A DNA stretch of 64,000 nt from Aquimonas sp. (GTDB taxonomy: Bacteria > Pseudomonadota > Gammaproteobacteria > Xanthomonadales > Xanthomonadaceae), in NCBI GenBank assembly GCA_022241605.1, contig JAKOMQ010000005.1, positions 62,205 to 126,204 on the forward strand, read 5' to 3'. The first letter of the stretch is position 1. Each line of letters begins with the position of its first letter. Below, one piece after another: positions 7,349 to 16,237 of this stretch. Under the pieces are notes generated by a model. That model searched no databases. It had not been told where the DNA came from and worked only from the letters and a program-made list of their open reading frames with translations. Position numbers and translations under genes: made by a program.

Positions 7349-9859
7349 ATGAGCCCCGGACCCGCCCCGAGCCAGCCCAAGGACGCTGAAGATCCGGGCG
7401 AGTGGATGCTTGGTGCGAGCATGAGCGCACTCTTCGACCATGCCGTGGACCTCGATCCCATGGCACTCCAGCAGCTGCTGACTGTGCTGCAGAGCCTGGA
7501 TCGGGAGCGGGCAACCCACCTGCGTGAACTCCTGGATGCCGACGCCGGTAGCGACAGCCATTTGCCGGAACCCGCAGAGGCGGATTGGCGACAGGTGACA
7601 GCCGCAGCGGCGGCCGCAGCGCCGGTAGGTGATTTTCGACTGTTGCGCCCGCTGGGACACGGTGGAATGGGCGAGGTCTGGCTGGGCGAAAGACAAGTCG
7701 GTGGCGCTCGCCAGCAGGCCGCCATCAAGCTGCTCCGCTACACCCTGCAGCCGGCGATGCGCAGGCGCTTCATGGAGGAGCAGCGCATCCTCGCAAGCCT
7801 GCGTCATCCCGGAGTGGCGCGACTGATCGACGCCGGCACGCTGGCCGAAGGCATCCCATGGATTGCCATGGAATACGTCGACGGCGTCGCCATCACCGAG
7901 TTCTGTCGCAGACAACAGCTCAACGTTGAAGCGCGCCTGCGTCTGTTTCTGGGCGTACTGGATGCCGTCGGGCATGCCCACCAGAACCTGGTGATCCATC
8001 GCGACATCAAGCCGGGCAACGTTTTCGTCGACTCCAGCGGCGAGCCACGGCTGCTGGATTTCGGCATCGCAAAAGTGCTTGAGGCAAGCGCAGCCGCCAC
8101 CGCAACCGCCGATCGTTTCTTCTCTTTGGCCTCAGCGGCGCCCGAGCATTTCAGCGGCGAGCCCTGCAATGTCGCCACCGACGTCTACCAGCTCGGATTG
8201 CTGCTGTACGAGTTGCTCTGCGGCAAGCCCGCGCAGGATTTCGACGGCATGCACCCAGCCGAGGTGCAGGCGCGGGTGCGCGAGCGCTCACCGCCTGCCC
8301 CGAGCAGCCGTGCGGACGACGCGACCGCCCCGCAATTCGGACTGGCCAGCGCCGCCCAGCTGTCGCGTCGGCTGCGCGGCGACCTCGACCGGATCGTGCT
8401 GCATGCGCTGCGCAAGCAGCAGCCGGAGCGCTACCGGAGCACGCTTGAGTTTGCGCTGGACATCGAAGCCTACCTGGAGGGCCGGCCAGTGCGTGCGGTC
8501 GGACAGGGCCGGCTCTACCGCGCACGCAAGTTCATCGGCCGGCACGCGCTTGCCCTGAGCGCCACCGGCGTGGCCCTGCTGCTGATCCTGTCCCTGATGA
8601 CGCTGCTGCTGGTGCGCGATGCCGAACTGGCGCGCACCCACACGGTGGTGGTGCAGGAGCGCGAGAAAGCCGAGCGCGTCAACCGTTTCCTGCTCGATCT
8701 GTTCCGGGCGTCCGACCCCACCGCACCAAGCGGACTCGACCTGCGCACCATTGTCCGCCAGGCCTGGGAGCGCCAGCTTGAGCGTCGGGATTTCAGCGAC
8801 ACGGTGGTCTCGCTGGCCCTGATCGAGGCCGCCCTTGGCCTTGGCGAGCGCGAGGCCGCAAGCGAGATGATTGAAGCCATGCGCGGTGACCCCGGTCTGG
8901 AGGCAGACGAGCGCAGGGAGCTGCTGCTGCTGTCAGCGCGGCTGGCAACCATCGAGGGCGGCGACGTGCGGCTGCGCGGGGTCATCGACGAGCTTGCGCT
9001 GAGCATGAACGGCGCCAGCGAATCGCAGCGCGTCCGCTACACCGGCTATGTGGCGCAGCTGCTGCTGCCCGAGGATCCGGCGCACGTCGTCGAACTGACC
9101 AACGTGACGCCTGTACCGCTGGCCTGGGTGCGCCTGCGCAGCCGTGCGCTCACCGCGCTGGACAGACACGGCGAAGCCGAGGCGCTGCTGCGCGAGGCCG
9201 GCCAGCGCCAGGACATCTCGCCCTTCGAGAAACTTGGCCTGCTGCAGGCGCTTACCCACACCTATCTGACCAGCGCTCGGCCTGACAGTGCGGCGGAGGT
9301 GGCGAGTGAAGCCTATGCGCTGGCGCGCCGCACCCTGGGCGAGCGCAACCTGCGGGTACTGCCCTATGCCAACTCCTATGCGATAGCGCTGGCAGGCTCG
9401 GGAGCGCTCGCCGACGCGGTCGAAATTCTCGATGAGCTGCTCAGCCTCGAAGGAATCTCTGAATCGGTGCGCGGGCGCATGCTGGTGAACCGTCTCATCA
9501 CTGGCAGCCAGCTCCCGCCGCCGCATGCGCCGACCGTAGCCCTTTCTCAACAGGTGCTCGGGGACGCCGAATCCGCACCGATGGTGCGGCTGCAGGCAGC
9601 ATTGGCATTGGTGCGCCAGCAGGCCGGGAGCCCGGAACAGGAAACTGCCGCGCTGCTGCTGCTCAGTGAACTGGCCGCCTTCGCGACACCAGACAACGTC
9701 GCATCGCGACTCGGCGAGCTGTGGCTTAGGTCGCTGCAGGCGAAGCCTGGCGACCAGCATGCTTTGGCAGAAGCGCTCCGGACGCTTGGCGTCGAAGACC
9801 CTAGCCTGCAGCGTTGGCTTGACCGGGCTGAACGCCTGAGGGAAGAAGCGGACGGCTGA
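7349..9859 (+). CDS. Transmembrane Ser/Thr protein kinase with helical repeat C-terminus
   Basis: This protein of 836 residues carries a Hanks-type kinase domain at about 95-385. The glycine loop is GHGGMG (103-108), the lysine is AIK (127), the catalytic loop HRDIKPGN begins at 217, and DFG is at 237-239. The usual SPE motif is altered to APE (APEHF). One membrane segment lies at about 400-422. The remaining 410 residues are helical and TPR-like, probably extracytoplasmic. It probably senses an envelope signal and phosphorylates the sigma factor or other targets. ATG 7349 is the first ATG after the sigma-factor stop; upstream non-ATG starts are possible. Confidence 0.85.
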   Translation: MSPGPAPSQPKDAEDPGEWMLGASMSALFDHAVDLDPMALQQLLTVLQSLDRERATHLRELLDADAGSDSHLPEPAEADWRQVTAAAAAAAPVGDFRLLRPLGHGGMGEVWLGERQVGGARQQAAIKLLRYTLQPAMRRRFMEEQRILASLRHPGVARLIDAGTLAEGIPWIAMEYVDGVAITEFCRRQQLNVEARLRLFLGVLDAVGHAHQNLVIHRDIKPGNVFVDSSGEPRLLDFGIAKVLEASAAATATADRFFSLASAAPEHFSGEPCNVATDVYQLGLLLYELLCGKPAQDFDGMHPAEVQARVRERSPPAPSSRADDATAPQFGLASAAQLSRRLRGDLDRIVLHALRKQQPERYRSTLEFALDIEAYLEGRPVRAVGQGRLYRARKFIGRHALALSATGVALLLILSLMTLLLVRDAELARTHTVVVQEREKAERVNRFLLDLFRASDPTAPSGLDLRTIVRQAWERQLERRDFSDTVVSLALIEAALGLGEREAASEMIEAMRGDPGLEADERRELLLLSARLATIEGGDVRLRGVIDELALSMNGASESQRVRYTGYVAQLLLPEDPAHVVELTNVTPVPLAWVRLRSRALTALDRHGEAEALLREAGQRQDISPFEKLGLLQALTHTYLTSARPDSAAEVASEAYALARRTLGERNLRVLPYANSYAIALAGSGALADAVEILDELLSLEGISESVRGRMLVNRLITGSQLPPPHAPTVALSQQVLGDAESAPMVRLQAALALVRQQAGSPEQETAALLLLSELAAFATPDNVASRLGELWLRSLQAKPGDQHALAEALRTLGVEDPSLQRWLDRAERLREEADG

Positions 9860-9880
9860 TACGGTTGCAGCGCTTCCTCC

Positions 9881-9912
9881 GTTGTCTGATACAGGCAGTC
9901 GACGGCTAACGG
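9881..9912 (+). promoter_or_regulatory. Possible promoter element related to those at 45849 and 47092
   Basis: Just before the exported protein at 9922 the sequence GTTGTCTGATACAGGC is followed by GGCTAACGG. With one gap it resembles the 32-bp element upstream of the exported proteins at 45974 and 47151. The similarity is weaker than between those two. It could be a target site of a sigma factor of the kinase-linked type. Confidence 0.25.
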
Positions 9913-9921
9913 AGGTCGTCC

Positions 9922-10608
9922 ATGAAAAGGCTCATCGGTATCGCGTTGGGTATGGTGTTCGCAGCTGGTACGGCTCTTGGCAACGGACTTGGCCTGTGCG
10001 AGATCTTCGAAGAACCCATGGGTCAGATCGCCTCAAACTGCGATATGAGTATGAAGCGGTACTCCACGACTCACACGGTTGAATGGAGCACTCTCGGCCT
10101 GCGCCCGGATCGGCACGGCCTGATGGCCGAGGCCGGGTTTGGCATCGACCTTGAATTTGATCTGGACGCCGACATTCGCGGAAGCAGCGTTGTCGCCGTG
10201 ATTCGGCCCACCCGCGAAGCCTTGGACGCCAGCGGCAAGCCGCGGGCCGTGGACAGCAGCAGCGAATGGCTGCAGGTGCTGGTAATCGTTGACGACAGCG
10301 GCACCGCGCTAGCGCTCAGGCACTATGCGGAACGAGCCGCAGGCATCGAGCTGATAGGTTCTGCCGCCGGCCCAGAGCTGCAGTCTGAACAGCCGCGACA
10401 GAGGCTGTGGCTGAGCGTGGAGCGCGAAGCCGGCGTTGTCCGCCTGCTGGTGGATACGGCAGAAGCCGCCGCGGCGAGTCCGCTGCAAATCGAACTCGAC
10501 GGCTTCGGCGAGCTGCTGCCCTGGGTCCAGCTGCGCGGGGCCTCCGCTCCCAACGCCGGCGCCGTGTCCAACAGCCGGTACAGCAACCCGTGGGGCTGGT
10601 CTCGTTGA
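9922..10608 (+). CDS. Exported protein of unknown function
   Basis: This 228-residue protein starts with a typical signal peptide (MKRLIGIALGMVFAAGTALG). A Shine-Dalgarno GGAGG lies 7 nt before the ATG, which fixes the start. The mature part is acidic, with two cysteines near its N-terminus (LCEIFEEP and NCDMSMKRY) and beta-rich segments such as VVAVIRPTR and WLQVLVIVDD. No family was recognised. It lies 62 bp after the kinase gene, so it may belong to the same sigma/kinase unit, as exported proteins also adjoin the second such unit at 46-51.7 kb. Confidence 0.6.
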   Translation: MKRLIGIALGMVFAAGTALGNGLGLCEIFEEPMGQIASNCDMSMKRYSTTHTVEWSTLGLRPDRHGLMAEAGFGIDLEFDLDADIRGSSVVAVIRPTREALDASGKPRAVDSSSEWLQVLVIVDDSGTALALRHYAERAAGIELIGSAAGPELQSEQPRQRLWLSVEREAGVVRLLVDTAEAAAASPLQIELDGFGELLPWVQLRGASAPNAGAVSNSRYSNPWGWSR

Positions 10609-10706
10609 GGAGGCCAAGCCCGCGTGACTCTCGGGGGAGAGGCGTCGGCCGCGCGCACGAACAGCGGCCATGAGTACCGCCGGGGGGCGGTCGGGAAGGG
10701 GGCGCG

Positions 10707-12020
10707 TCAGCCCGTAGCCCCACGGGCTGCGCGCCCCCGGCCCACATCGATGCCGGCCAGCAGGCCCAAGCCGATTACGAAAAACGCCGCGGTGGCCAGC
10801 ATCGCGCTGCGGTGGTCACCGCCGCTGGACCAGCTGACTGCCCCGTAGCACAGCGGCCCGAGGATCGAAGCCAGCTTTACGGCCAGCCCCCACAGGCCGA
10901 AGATTTCCGCCTCTCGACTCGGCGGACAGAACACGCCGACCATGGCGCGGCCCACGCTCTGCGAGGCGCCCATGCACAGGCCGGCGATATTGGCCGCCAG
11001 CCACACGATCGAGCGGGCGTCTGAGTACCAGAACAGGCCGATGGCCAGCAGCCAGCCGAGCAGGGAGGCCGCAAGCAGCGCCCGGTGGCCGATCCGATCC
11101 TGCAGCCAGCCGAACAGGAATGCGCCCACCGCCGCGGTCAGGTTGACCACCAGGATCAGCTGGATGCTTTCGGCCGTGGTGAAGCCCAGGGCTTCCTGGG
11201 TGAAGATCGCCGCGATCGTGATGACGGTGGCCACCCCGGCCTGGTAGAACACGATGCAGACCAGCAGCCGGCGAAGGTCGGTGAGCCCGGCGCTGCCATC
11301 CAGCGAAGAGCGCACTCGCGCAGCCGATTCGAACAGCAAGCCGCGCCCCGGCCGAGGCCGCTGCGGCGGACTGCGCTCGCGCAGCAGCAGCAGGGTCGGC
11401 AGTGCCGCCAGCGCGAACGCCACTGCGGTGATCAACATGCTCTGTCGCGCCGCATCAGCCGTGGTGGAACCCCGCGCGTCCGCGCCGGTGATCCACCACA
11501 GGCACAGGCCCAGCACCAGCAGCCCGCCGACATAGCCGAGCGCCCAGCCGAAGCCGGACAATCGGCCCATCGCCTCCTCGCGGGCCAGTTCGGGCAGGAA
11601 GGCCGCGATCACGTTCTCGCCGGTGCCGAAGGCGGTATTGCTGACCACGATCAGCACCAGCGCCAGCACCACCGCCCCGGGACCGGCCAGGGCGAGGGCT
11701 GCGGTACCGAACACACACGCGAGCGTGGTGATCCACAGCAGCCTGCGCTTGCCCGCGCGCAGATCCGCCCAGGCGCCCAGCAGCGGCGCGCTCAGCATGA
11801 TCAACAGATAGGACAGGGACAGCGCCGCGGTCCAGGCGAAGGTGGCCCAGTCCGCGCCGCCGGCCACGGTGGAGACGAAATAGGCGCCAAACACCGCGGT
11901 GATCACCACCGTGGTGTAGCCGGAGTTGGCGAAATCGAACATCATCCACGCCCACAGCTCGCGCCGCCGGACAGGCGGCACCGGCGGGGCATGGGCGCGG
12001 CGCAAACCCTCAGCCCGCAT
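10707..12020 (-). CDS. MFS transporter, UMF1/Atg22-like family
   Basis: This 437-residue inner-membrane protein has about 12 hydrophobic segments. The N-terminus contains WAWMMFDFANSGYTTVVITAVFGAYF, which is characteristic of the UMF1 (Atg22-like) family of the major facilitator superfamily; the substrate is unknown. Repeated motifs such as GAWADLRAGKRR and GWLQDRIGHR in the half-loops fit MFS topology. ATG 12020 is chosen because GGGGGGA stands about 9 nt upstream; an alternative start at 12065 would almost touch the upstream kinase stop. It follows the kinase gene by 46 bp on the minus strand and is probably co-transcribed with it. Confidence 0.85.
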   Translation of the reverse strand: MRAEGLRRAHAPPVPPVRRRELWAWMMFDFANSGYTTVVITAVFGAYFVSTVAGGADWATFAWTAALSLSYLLIMLSAPLLGAWADLRAGKRRLLWITTLACVFGTAALALAGPGAVVLALVLIVVSNTAFGTGENVIAAFLPELAREEAMGRLSGFGWALGYVGGLLVLGLCLWWITGADARGSTTADAARQSMLITAVAFALAALPTLLLLRERSPPQRPRPGRGLLFESAARVRSSLDGSAGLTDLRRLLVCIVFYQAGVATVITIAAIFTQEALGFTTAESIQLILVVNLTAAVGAFLFGWLQDRIGHRALLAASLLGWLLAIGLFWYSDARSIVWLAANIAGLCMGASQSVGRAMVGVFCPPSREAEIFGLWGLAVKLASILGPLCYGAVSWSSGGDHRSAMLATAAFFVIGLGLLAGIDVGRGRAARGATG

Positions 12021-12066
12021 TGCCGGAATCCCCCCATGACGACTCGCGCGACCGACGGCGGTCATC

Positions 12067-13503
12067 TCATTCCCCGCGCAATGCGCGCTCAGCGCGCCCC
12101 TGCAGATCGACCAGATCCTGCCGGCGCGGATCGACTCGCAGGCCGTCCCCGGCGAAGGTGAGGCAGGCACTCCAAAGGGCGCGGTTGCAGGCAGTACTTG
12201 CCCGCTCGGCATAGAAGTCGGCAATGCGCTTGAGCCCCTCGACGGCGCGCGCGCTGTCCGGCTCCAGCTCCAGCGCCTGCTGGAACAGGCCGAGGGCAGA
12301 GGCGTCTTCCGGAAAGATCAAGCGGTCGCCGAGGTTCTCGGGGCGCATGCCGTAATCAAGGTTGGCCTCGGCCTGGGTCAGCAGGCTCTCCAGATCGCTC
12401 ACTGCCATGGGTACGGAAACCGCGGCCACCGTCGACGCAGTGGATGCACCCGGGGCCGACGGCTCGACCTCCGCTGCCGGCCACAGCAGCCAGCCCACAC
12501 CCAGCAGCAGCGCCAGCCCGGCGCCGGCACCCGCCCAAGGCAGCCACGCGGGCCGCGCAGTGCTGACCAGTCGCGTGCGGGAGCTCGCCAAGGGCAGCGT
12601 TGCGGCATTTTCGACCGCGCGCTGGCGGCCGGTGTCGTGCCGCACCACCAAGCCCACCTGCGCACGCGGCATGCGCTGCCGAAAGCGGTCAAGTTCGGCC
12701 ACGAAGGCCTCGCCCGACAGCGGTCGATCCTCAGGACGCTTGGCCATCAGCCGGTCGATGACCGGCTGCAGCCAGCTGAACTCGCTGGGCAGGGTGGGCA
12801 CTGGCTGGGTGATATGGGCCAATGCCACCGCAAACGGGTCCGAGCCATCAAAAGGGGGCTTGCCGATCAGCAACTCGTAGAGCATCACGCCCAGGGCATA
12901 CAGATCCGAGCGGCCATCAACCGGCTCGCCGCGGGCCTGCTCGGGGCTCATGTAGTCCGGCGTGCCAATCGACGCGCCCGCAAGGGTGGCCGTGGAAGCC
13001 GTATCCATCGCCTTGGCGATGCCGAAGTCGGCCAGCACGACCGTACCGTCGCCCTTGAACAGGATATTGCTGGGCTTGACGTCGCGGTGCACGACGCCCT
13101 TGCCGTGGGCGAAGGTGAGGCCCTGAGCGACCTCCACGACGATATCGAGGATTTGCGGCACGGTCAGGCCGGCATTCATGCGCTCGCGCAGGGTGCCACC
13201 GGAAATGTACTCGGCGGCAAGGTAGTACACCCCCTCATGCGAGGCGATGTCGTAGACCGTAACCAGGTTGCGGTGCGAGAGTCGGGCCGTGATCCGGCCC
13301 TCCTTGAGGAAGCGCTCGGTGAACTCGCGGTCGGCCGCAAGCTGGGCAGACATGACCTTGAGGGCGACCTCGCGATCCAGCGATTCCTGCACGGCGAGAT
13401 AGACCGAGGCCATGCCGCCCGCGCCGAGCGGCCGCAGGATGCGGTAGCCGGGCAGCTGCAGCCCCGCCGGCACGCCGCCGGTGTGCACGATGGTTTCCTG
13501 CAC
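12067..13503 (-). CDS. Transmembrane Ser/Thr protein kinase
   Basis: This 478-residue protein has a kinase domain at about 20-275 with GAGGMA (27-32), ALK (47-49), HRDVKPSN from 139, DFG at 159-161 and GTPDYMSPEQ in the activation segment. All catalytic residues are present. A membrane segment lies at about 322-342, followed by a C-terminal region with a TPR-like stretch (ALGLFQQALELEPDSARAVEGLKRI). GTG 13503 is chosen as start because GGAGGAGG lies about 9 nt upstream. A frame extension to 13560 runs towards the repeat and lacks a ribosome site. It is followed by an MFS transporter gene. Confidence 0.88.
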   Translation of the reverse strand: MQETIVHTGGVPAGLQLPGYRILRPLGAGGMASVYLAVQESLDREVALKVMSAQLAADREFTERFLKEGRITARLSHRNLVTVYDIASHEGVYYLAAEYISGGTLRERMNAGLTVPQILDIVVEVAQGLTFAHGKGVVHRDVKPSNILFKGDGTVVLADFGIAKAMDTASTATLAGASIGTPDYMSPEQARGEPVDGRSDLYALGVMLYELLIGKPPFDGSDPFAVALAHITQPVPTLPSEFSWLQPVIDRLMAKRPEDRPLSGEAFVAELDRFRQRMPRAQVGLVVRHDTGRQRAVENAATLPLASSRTRLVSTARPAWLPWAGAGAGLALLLGVGWLLWPAAEVEPSAPGASTASTVAAVSVPMAVSDLESLLTQAEANLDYGMRPENLGDRLIFPEDASALGLFQQALELEPDSARAVEGLKRIADFYAERASTACNRALWSACLTFAGDGLRVDPRRQDLVDLQGRAERALRGE

Positions 13504-13573
13504 GTTCAAACCTCCTCCCCGGAAGCGCCCAATTGTGGGCGCGCGGACCGAGGCTGTCACCTCAGAGCGTGCT

Positions 13574-13776
13574 CTCAGAGCGTGTCAAAAAACCCGGATG
13601 CCGAAGCGAGGACGTCGCTGGGCGTTCGTGGCAAGGCGCGCTGCGCGCATTCAAGGGAGTTTGGCGGGCCAAAGGACCACAGTATTCGCGTAGCGCGCTG
13701 CCGCCGCTGCCGCTGCCGCCGCCACAAGCGTCCAGCGGCCGCCGCAGCAGGCGGATGGTTTTCTCACATGCTCTCA
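13574..13776. repeat. Interspersed inverted-repeat element, long form (copy 3)
   Basis: This 203-bp long form reads on the minus strand as TGAGAGCATGTGAGAAAACC ... TTTTTTGACACGCTCTGAG. It shares with the long copies at 19612 and 40015 the internal blocks CTGCTGCGG, a purine/pyrimidine block around CCGCCAAACTCCCTTGAAT, and CGCCCAGCGACGTCCTCGC. A second partial right end (CTCAGAGCGTG) lies at 13561. TGA at its minus-strand start is the phrB stop codon. Confidence 0.8.
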
Positions 13777-15186
13777 GCTCCGCATCGACGCGTAGGCGGC
13801 CAGTGCCTCCTCGCGCGAGGCCTTCAGTTCGACCACCGGACACGGATACTCCGGCGCGATACGCCGATGCAGGTCAGCGTGCTCGAAGGGCGCGTAGAGG
13901 GCCTTGTCGGGCAGCCGCGCGAGTTCGGGCACCCATTGGCGGATATAGCTGCCGCGGGCGTCAAACTTCTGGGCCTGGGTGACCGGGTTGAAAATCCGGA
14001 AATACGGCGCGGCATCCGCACCGGTACCCGCGCTCCACTGCCATCCGCCGGTGTTGTTGGCCAGATCCGCGTCCACCAGCGTGTCCCAGAACCAGCGCGC
14101 GCCATGAAGCCAGTGCAGGCGCAGGTTCTTGGTAAGAAAACTGGCCACGATCATGCGAACGCGGTTGTGCATCCAGCCGGTGTGCCAGAGCTCGCGCATG
14201 CCGGCATCCACGATCGGAATGCCGGTGCGGCCGCGCTGCCAGGCCTCGAGCTTCTGGTCGGGCGGGTTCCAGCCGAAACCGTCGAACTGCGCATTCAGGT
14301 TTTCGCTGGCGGTCCGGGGGTAGTGATAGAGCAGCTGCGCATTGAACTCGCGCCAGCCCAGCTCGCGGATATAGCCCTCGACCTGCTCGCCCGCGGCCGC
14401 CGGCCAGGGCTCGCGCTGCAGGCGGCGCAGGATCTGGGCCGGGGTGATCTCACCGAAATGCAGGTGCGGCGACAGCCGCGAGGTGCCGGCACGGTCGGGA
14501 AGATCGCGCTGGCTGACATAGCTGGCGGCAGCGCCTTCGATGAAGGCCTCAAGCGCCTCACCTGCTCCCGTTTCGCCGGGCACGAATCGCTCCCAGAAGC
14601 CAGCATCCCAGCCCAGGCGCGGAGACAGTCCGAGCGCCTCGATCGGCAGGGAGTCGACCACTGGCGGCGCGGGCAGCCGGGCGGGCGCCTCGATTGCGGC
14701 GCCTGCCTCCAGCCTTGGCCTCGCATTGCGCCAGAACGGAGTGAACACGCGGTAGGGGCCGCCGCTGCCGGTCATCACCTCGTCGCGCTCGAACAGGGTG
14801 GCACCGCGGAAGCTCTCCGCGTGCAGGCCAGCCGCTTTCAGGCTCGCCTTGACCGATGTGTCGCGATCGATCACGGCGGGCTCGTAGCGGCGCTGCCAGT
14901 ACACGGCTTCGGCCTTGCACTCGCCAGCCAGCTTCAGCAGCGCGTCCAAGCTGGGGCCATGGCGAACCAGCAGGGCGGATCCACGCTTGCGCAGGTCCTC
15001 AGCCAAGGCCTGAAGGGAGCGGTGCAGCCAGGCGAGCGAAGCCCCACCGGGCGCCCACTCCCCCTCCTCCTCCGGGGCATGTACGTAGACAAAGACGGGA
15101 GCCTGACCGCGCTGCAGGGCGGCATCCAGCGGCAGATGGTCGGACAGACGCAGGTCGCGGCGTAGCCAAATCAGGGCATGGGGCAT
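13774..15186 (-). CDS. phrB: Deoxyribodipyrimidine photolyase
   Basis: The 470-residue protein repairs cyclobutane pyrimidine dimers using light, FAD and an antenna cofactor. The N-terminal antenna domain begins MPHALIWLRRDLRLSDH. The C-terminal FAD domain holds the family blocks YVSQRDLPDRAGTSRLSPHL, IPIVDAGMRELWHTGWMHNR, VDADLANNTGGWQW and YFRIFNPVTQAQKFD. These match class I CPD photolyases. Start ATG 15186 faces the EamA gene, so the two share an upstream region. The stop codon is part of repeat copy 3. Confidence 0.95.
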   Translation of the reverse strand: MPHALIWLRRDLRLSDHLPLDAALQRGQAPVFVYVHAPEEEGEWAPGGASLAWLHRSLQALAEDLRKRGSALLVRHGPSLDALLKLAGECKAEAVYWQRRYEPAVIDRDTSVKASLKAAGLHAESFRGATLFERDEVMTGSGGPYRVFTPFWRNARPRLEAGAAIEAPARLPAPPVVDSLPIEALGLSPRLGWDAGFWERFVPGETGAGEALEAFIEGAAASYVSQRDLPDRAGTSRLSPHLHFGEITPAQILRRLQREPWPAAAGEQVEGYIRELGWREFNAQLLYHYPRTASENLNAQFDGFGWNPPDQKLEAWQRGRTGIPIVDAGMRELWHTGWMHNRVRMIVASFLTKNLRLHWLHGARWFWDTLVDADLANNTGGWQWSAGTGADAAPYFRIFNPVTQAQKFDARGSYIRQWVPELARLPDKALYAPFEHADLHRRIAPEYPCPVVELKASREEALAAYASMRS

Positions 15187-15298
15187 GGCGGGCTCTGCAG
15201 GGCTGGCACAACAGTTTCGTGCAGCTGCCGTGAGCGCCGTAGCAAAAACGGCCGGGCCGCGTATCCTGCGGCTCCCGCCGACTCCGCAGTCAATCCGC

Positions 15299-16204
15299 TT
15301 GAGCGCCTCCCACCCCCGCCCGGCCAGCCGCCGCGCCGGCCTGCTGCTGGCGGCGGCCGGCGCCCTGCTGTTTTCAGCCAAGGCGATCCTGGCCAAGTAC
15401 CAGTACCGGCTGGGCATGGACGCGCTGGACGTGATGACCCTGCGGATGCTGCTGGCCCTGCCCTTGTTCGCCCTGTTGGCGCTGCGGCAGCGACTGGCCG
15501 GGCCAGGGCCGCGCCTGCTGCCCAGCGATCGCTGGACCCTGCTGTGGATCGGTCTGCTCGGCTACTACCTGTCCTCGCTGCTCGACTTCTGGGGGCTGCA
15601 ATACATCCCGGTCTCGCTGGAGCGCCTGATCCTGTTCACCAGCCCGGGCTTCGTGCTGCTGCTCGGCTGGCTGGGCTGGGACCGCACGGTGGCGCCGCGG
15701 CAGTGGGCGATCCTCGCCACCAGCTATGCCGGGATCGTGCTGGTGATGCTGGAGGGCCTGCGCTTCGAGGGCAGCCAGGTGCTGCTGGGCAGCGCGCTGG
15801 TGCTGGGAGCCGCCGTCAGCTACGCGCTCTACCTGCTGCTCTCCGGCGAGTTGATCCAACGCTTGGGCACAGTCCGCCTGGTCAGCCTGGCGATGGCGAT
15901 CAGCACGGCAGCCACCGTGCTCCATTTCCTGTTGCTGCGTCCGCCGTCGCGGCTGCTGGAGTGGCCGCCCGAGGCCTATGGATGGGCACTGGCGAATGCC
16001 TTCTTCTGCACCTTCCTTCCGGTGACCTTCACCATGGCGGCAGTGCGACGGATAGGGTCGGGCGACGCCGCCCAACTCTCTGTGCTGGGGCCGGTTTCGC
16101 TGGTCTTCCTGGGCGCCTGGCTGCTCGACGAGCCGTTTACGCTTCTGCAGCTCGCAGGCACTGCCGTCGTGCTGTGGGCCATGTGGCGGCTCGGACGTTC
16201 CTGA
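15299..16204 (+). CDS. EamA/DMT family transporter
   Basis: This drug/metabolite-type inner-membrane transporter has about ten hydrophobic segments and two EamA repeats. The first begins RAGLLLAAAGALLFSAKAILAKY; the second holds SALVLGAAVSYALYLLLSGELI and LSVLGPVSLVFLGAWLLDEPFTLLQLAG, a typical EamA ending. The substrate is unknown. The start is uncertain: the frame opens at ATG 15185, overlapping the phrB start, but the first 38 residues are not family-like. TTG 15299 starts next to the first membrane segment, and GTG 15230 is a third option. Its 3' end faces the GGDEF gene. Confidence 0.85.
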   Translation: MSASHPRPASRRAGLLLAAAGALLFSAKAILAKYQYRLGMDALDVMTLRMLLALPLFALLALRQRLAGPGPRLLPSDRWTLLWIGLLGYYLSSLLDFWGLQYIPVSLERLILFTSPGFVLLLGWLGWDRTVAPRQWAILATSYAGIVLVMLEGLRFEGSQVLLGSALVLGAAVSYALYLLLSGELIQRLGTVRLVSLAMAISTAATVLHFLLLRPPSRLLEWPPEAYGWALANAFFCTFLPVTFTMAAVRRIGSGDAAQLSVLGPVSLVFLGAWLLDEPFTLLQLAGTAVVLWAMWRLGRS

Positions 16205-16237
16205 ACTGGAACGCCACGGCGGGGCCTCGATGCAGCC

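Noticed and set aside
13562..13843. Short ORFs inside the interspersed repeats
   Set aside because: They arise from the repeat sequence itself; similar translations occur at other copies but in different frames, without start signals.
12637..15165. An 842-codon plus-strand frame
   Set aside because: It is antisense to the Ser/Thr kinase and photolyase genes, both with clear motifs; long antisense frames are expected at this GC content.
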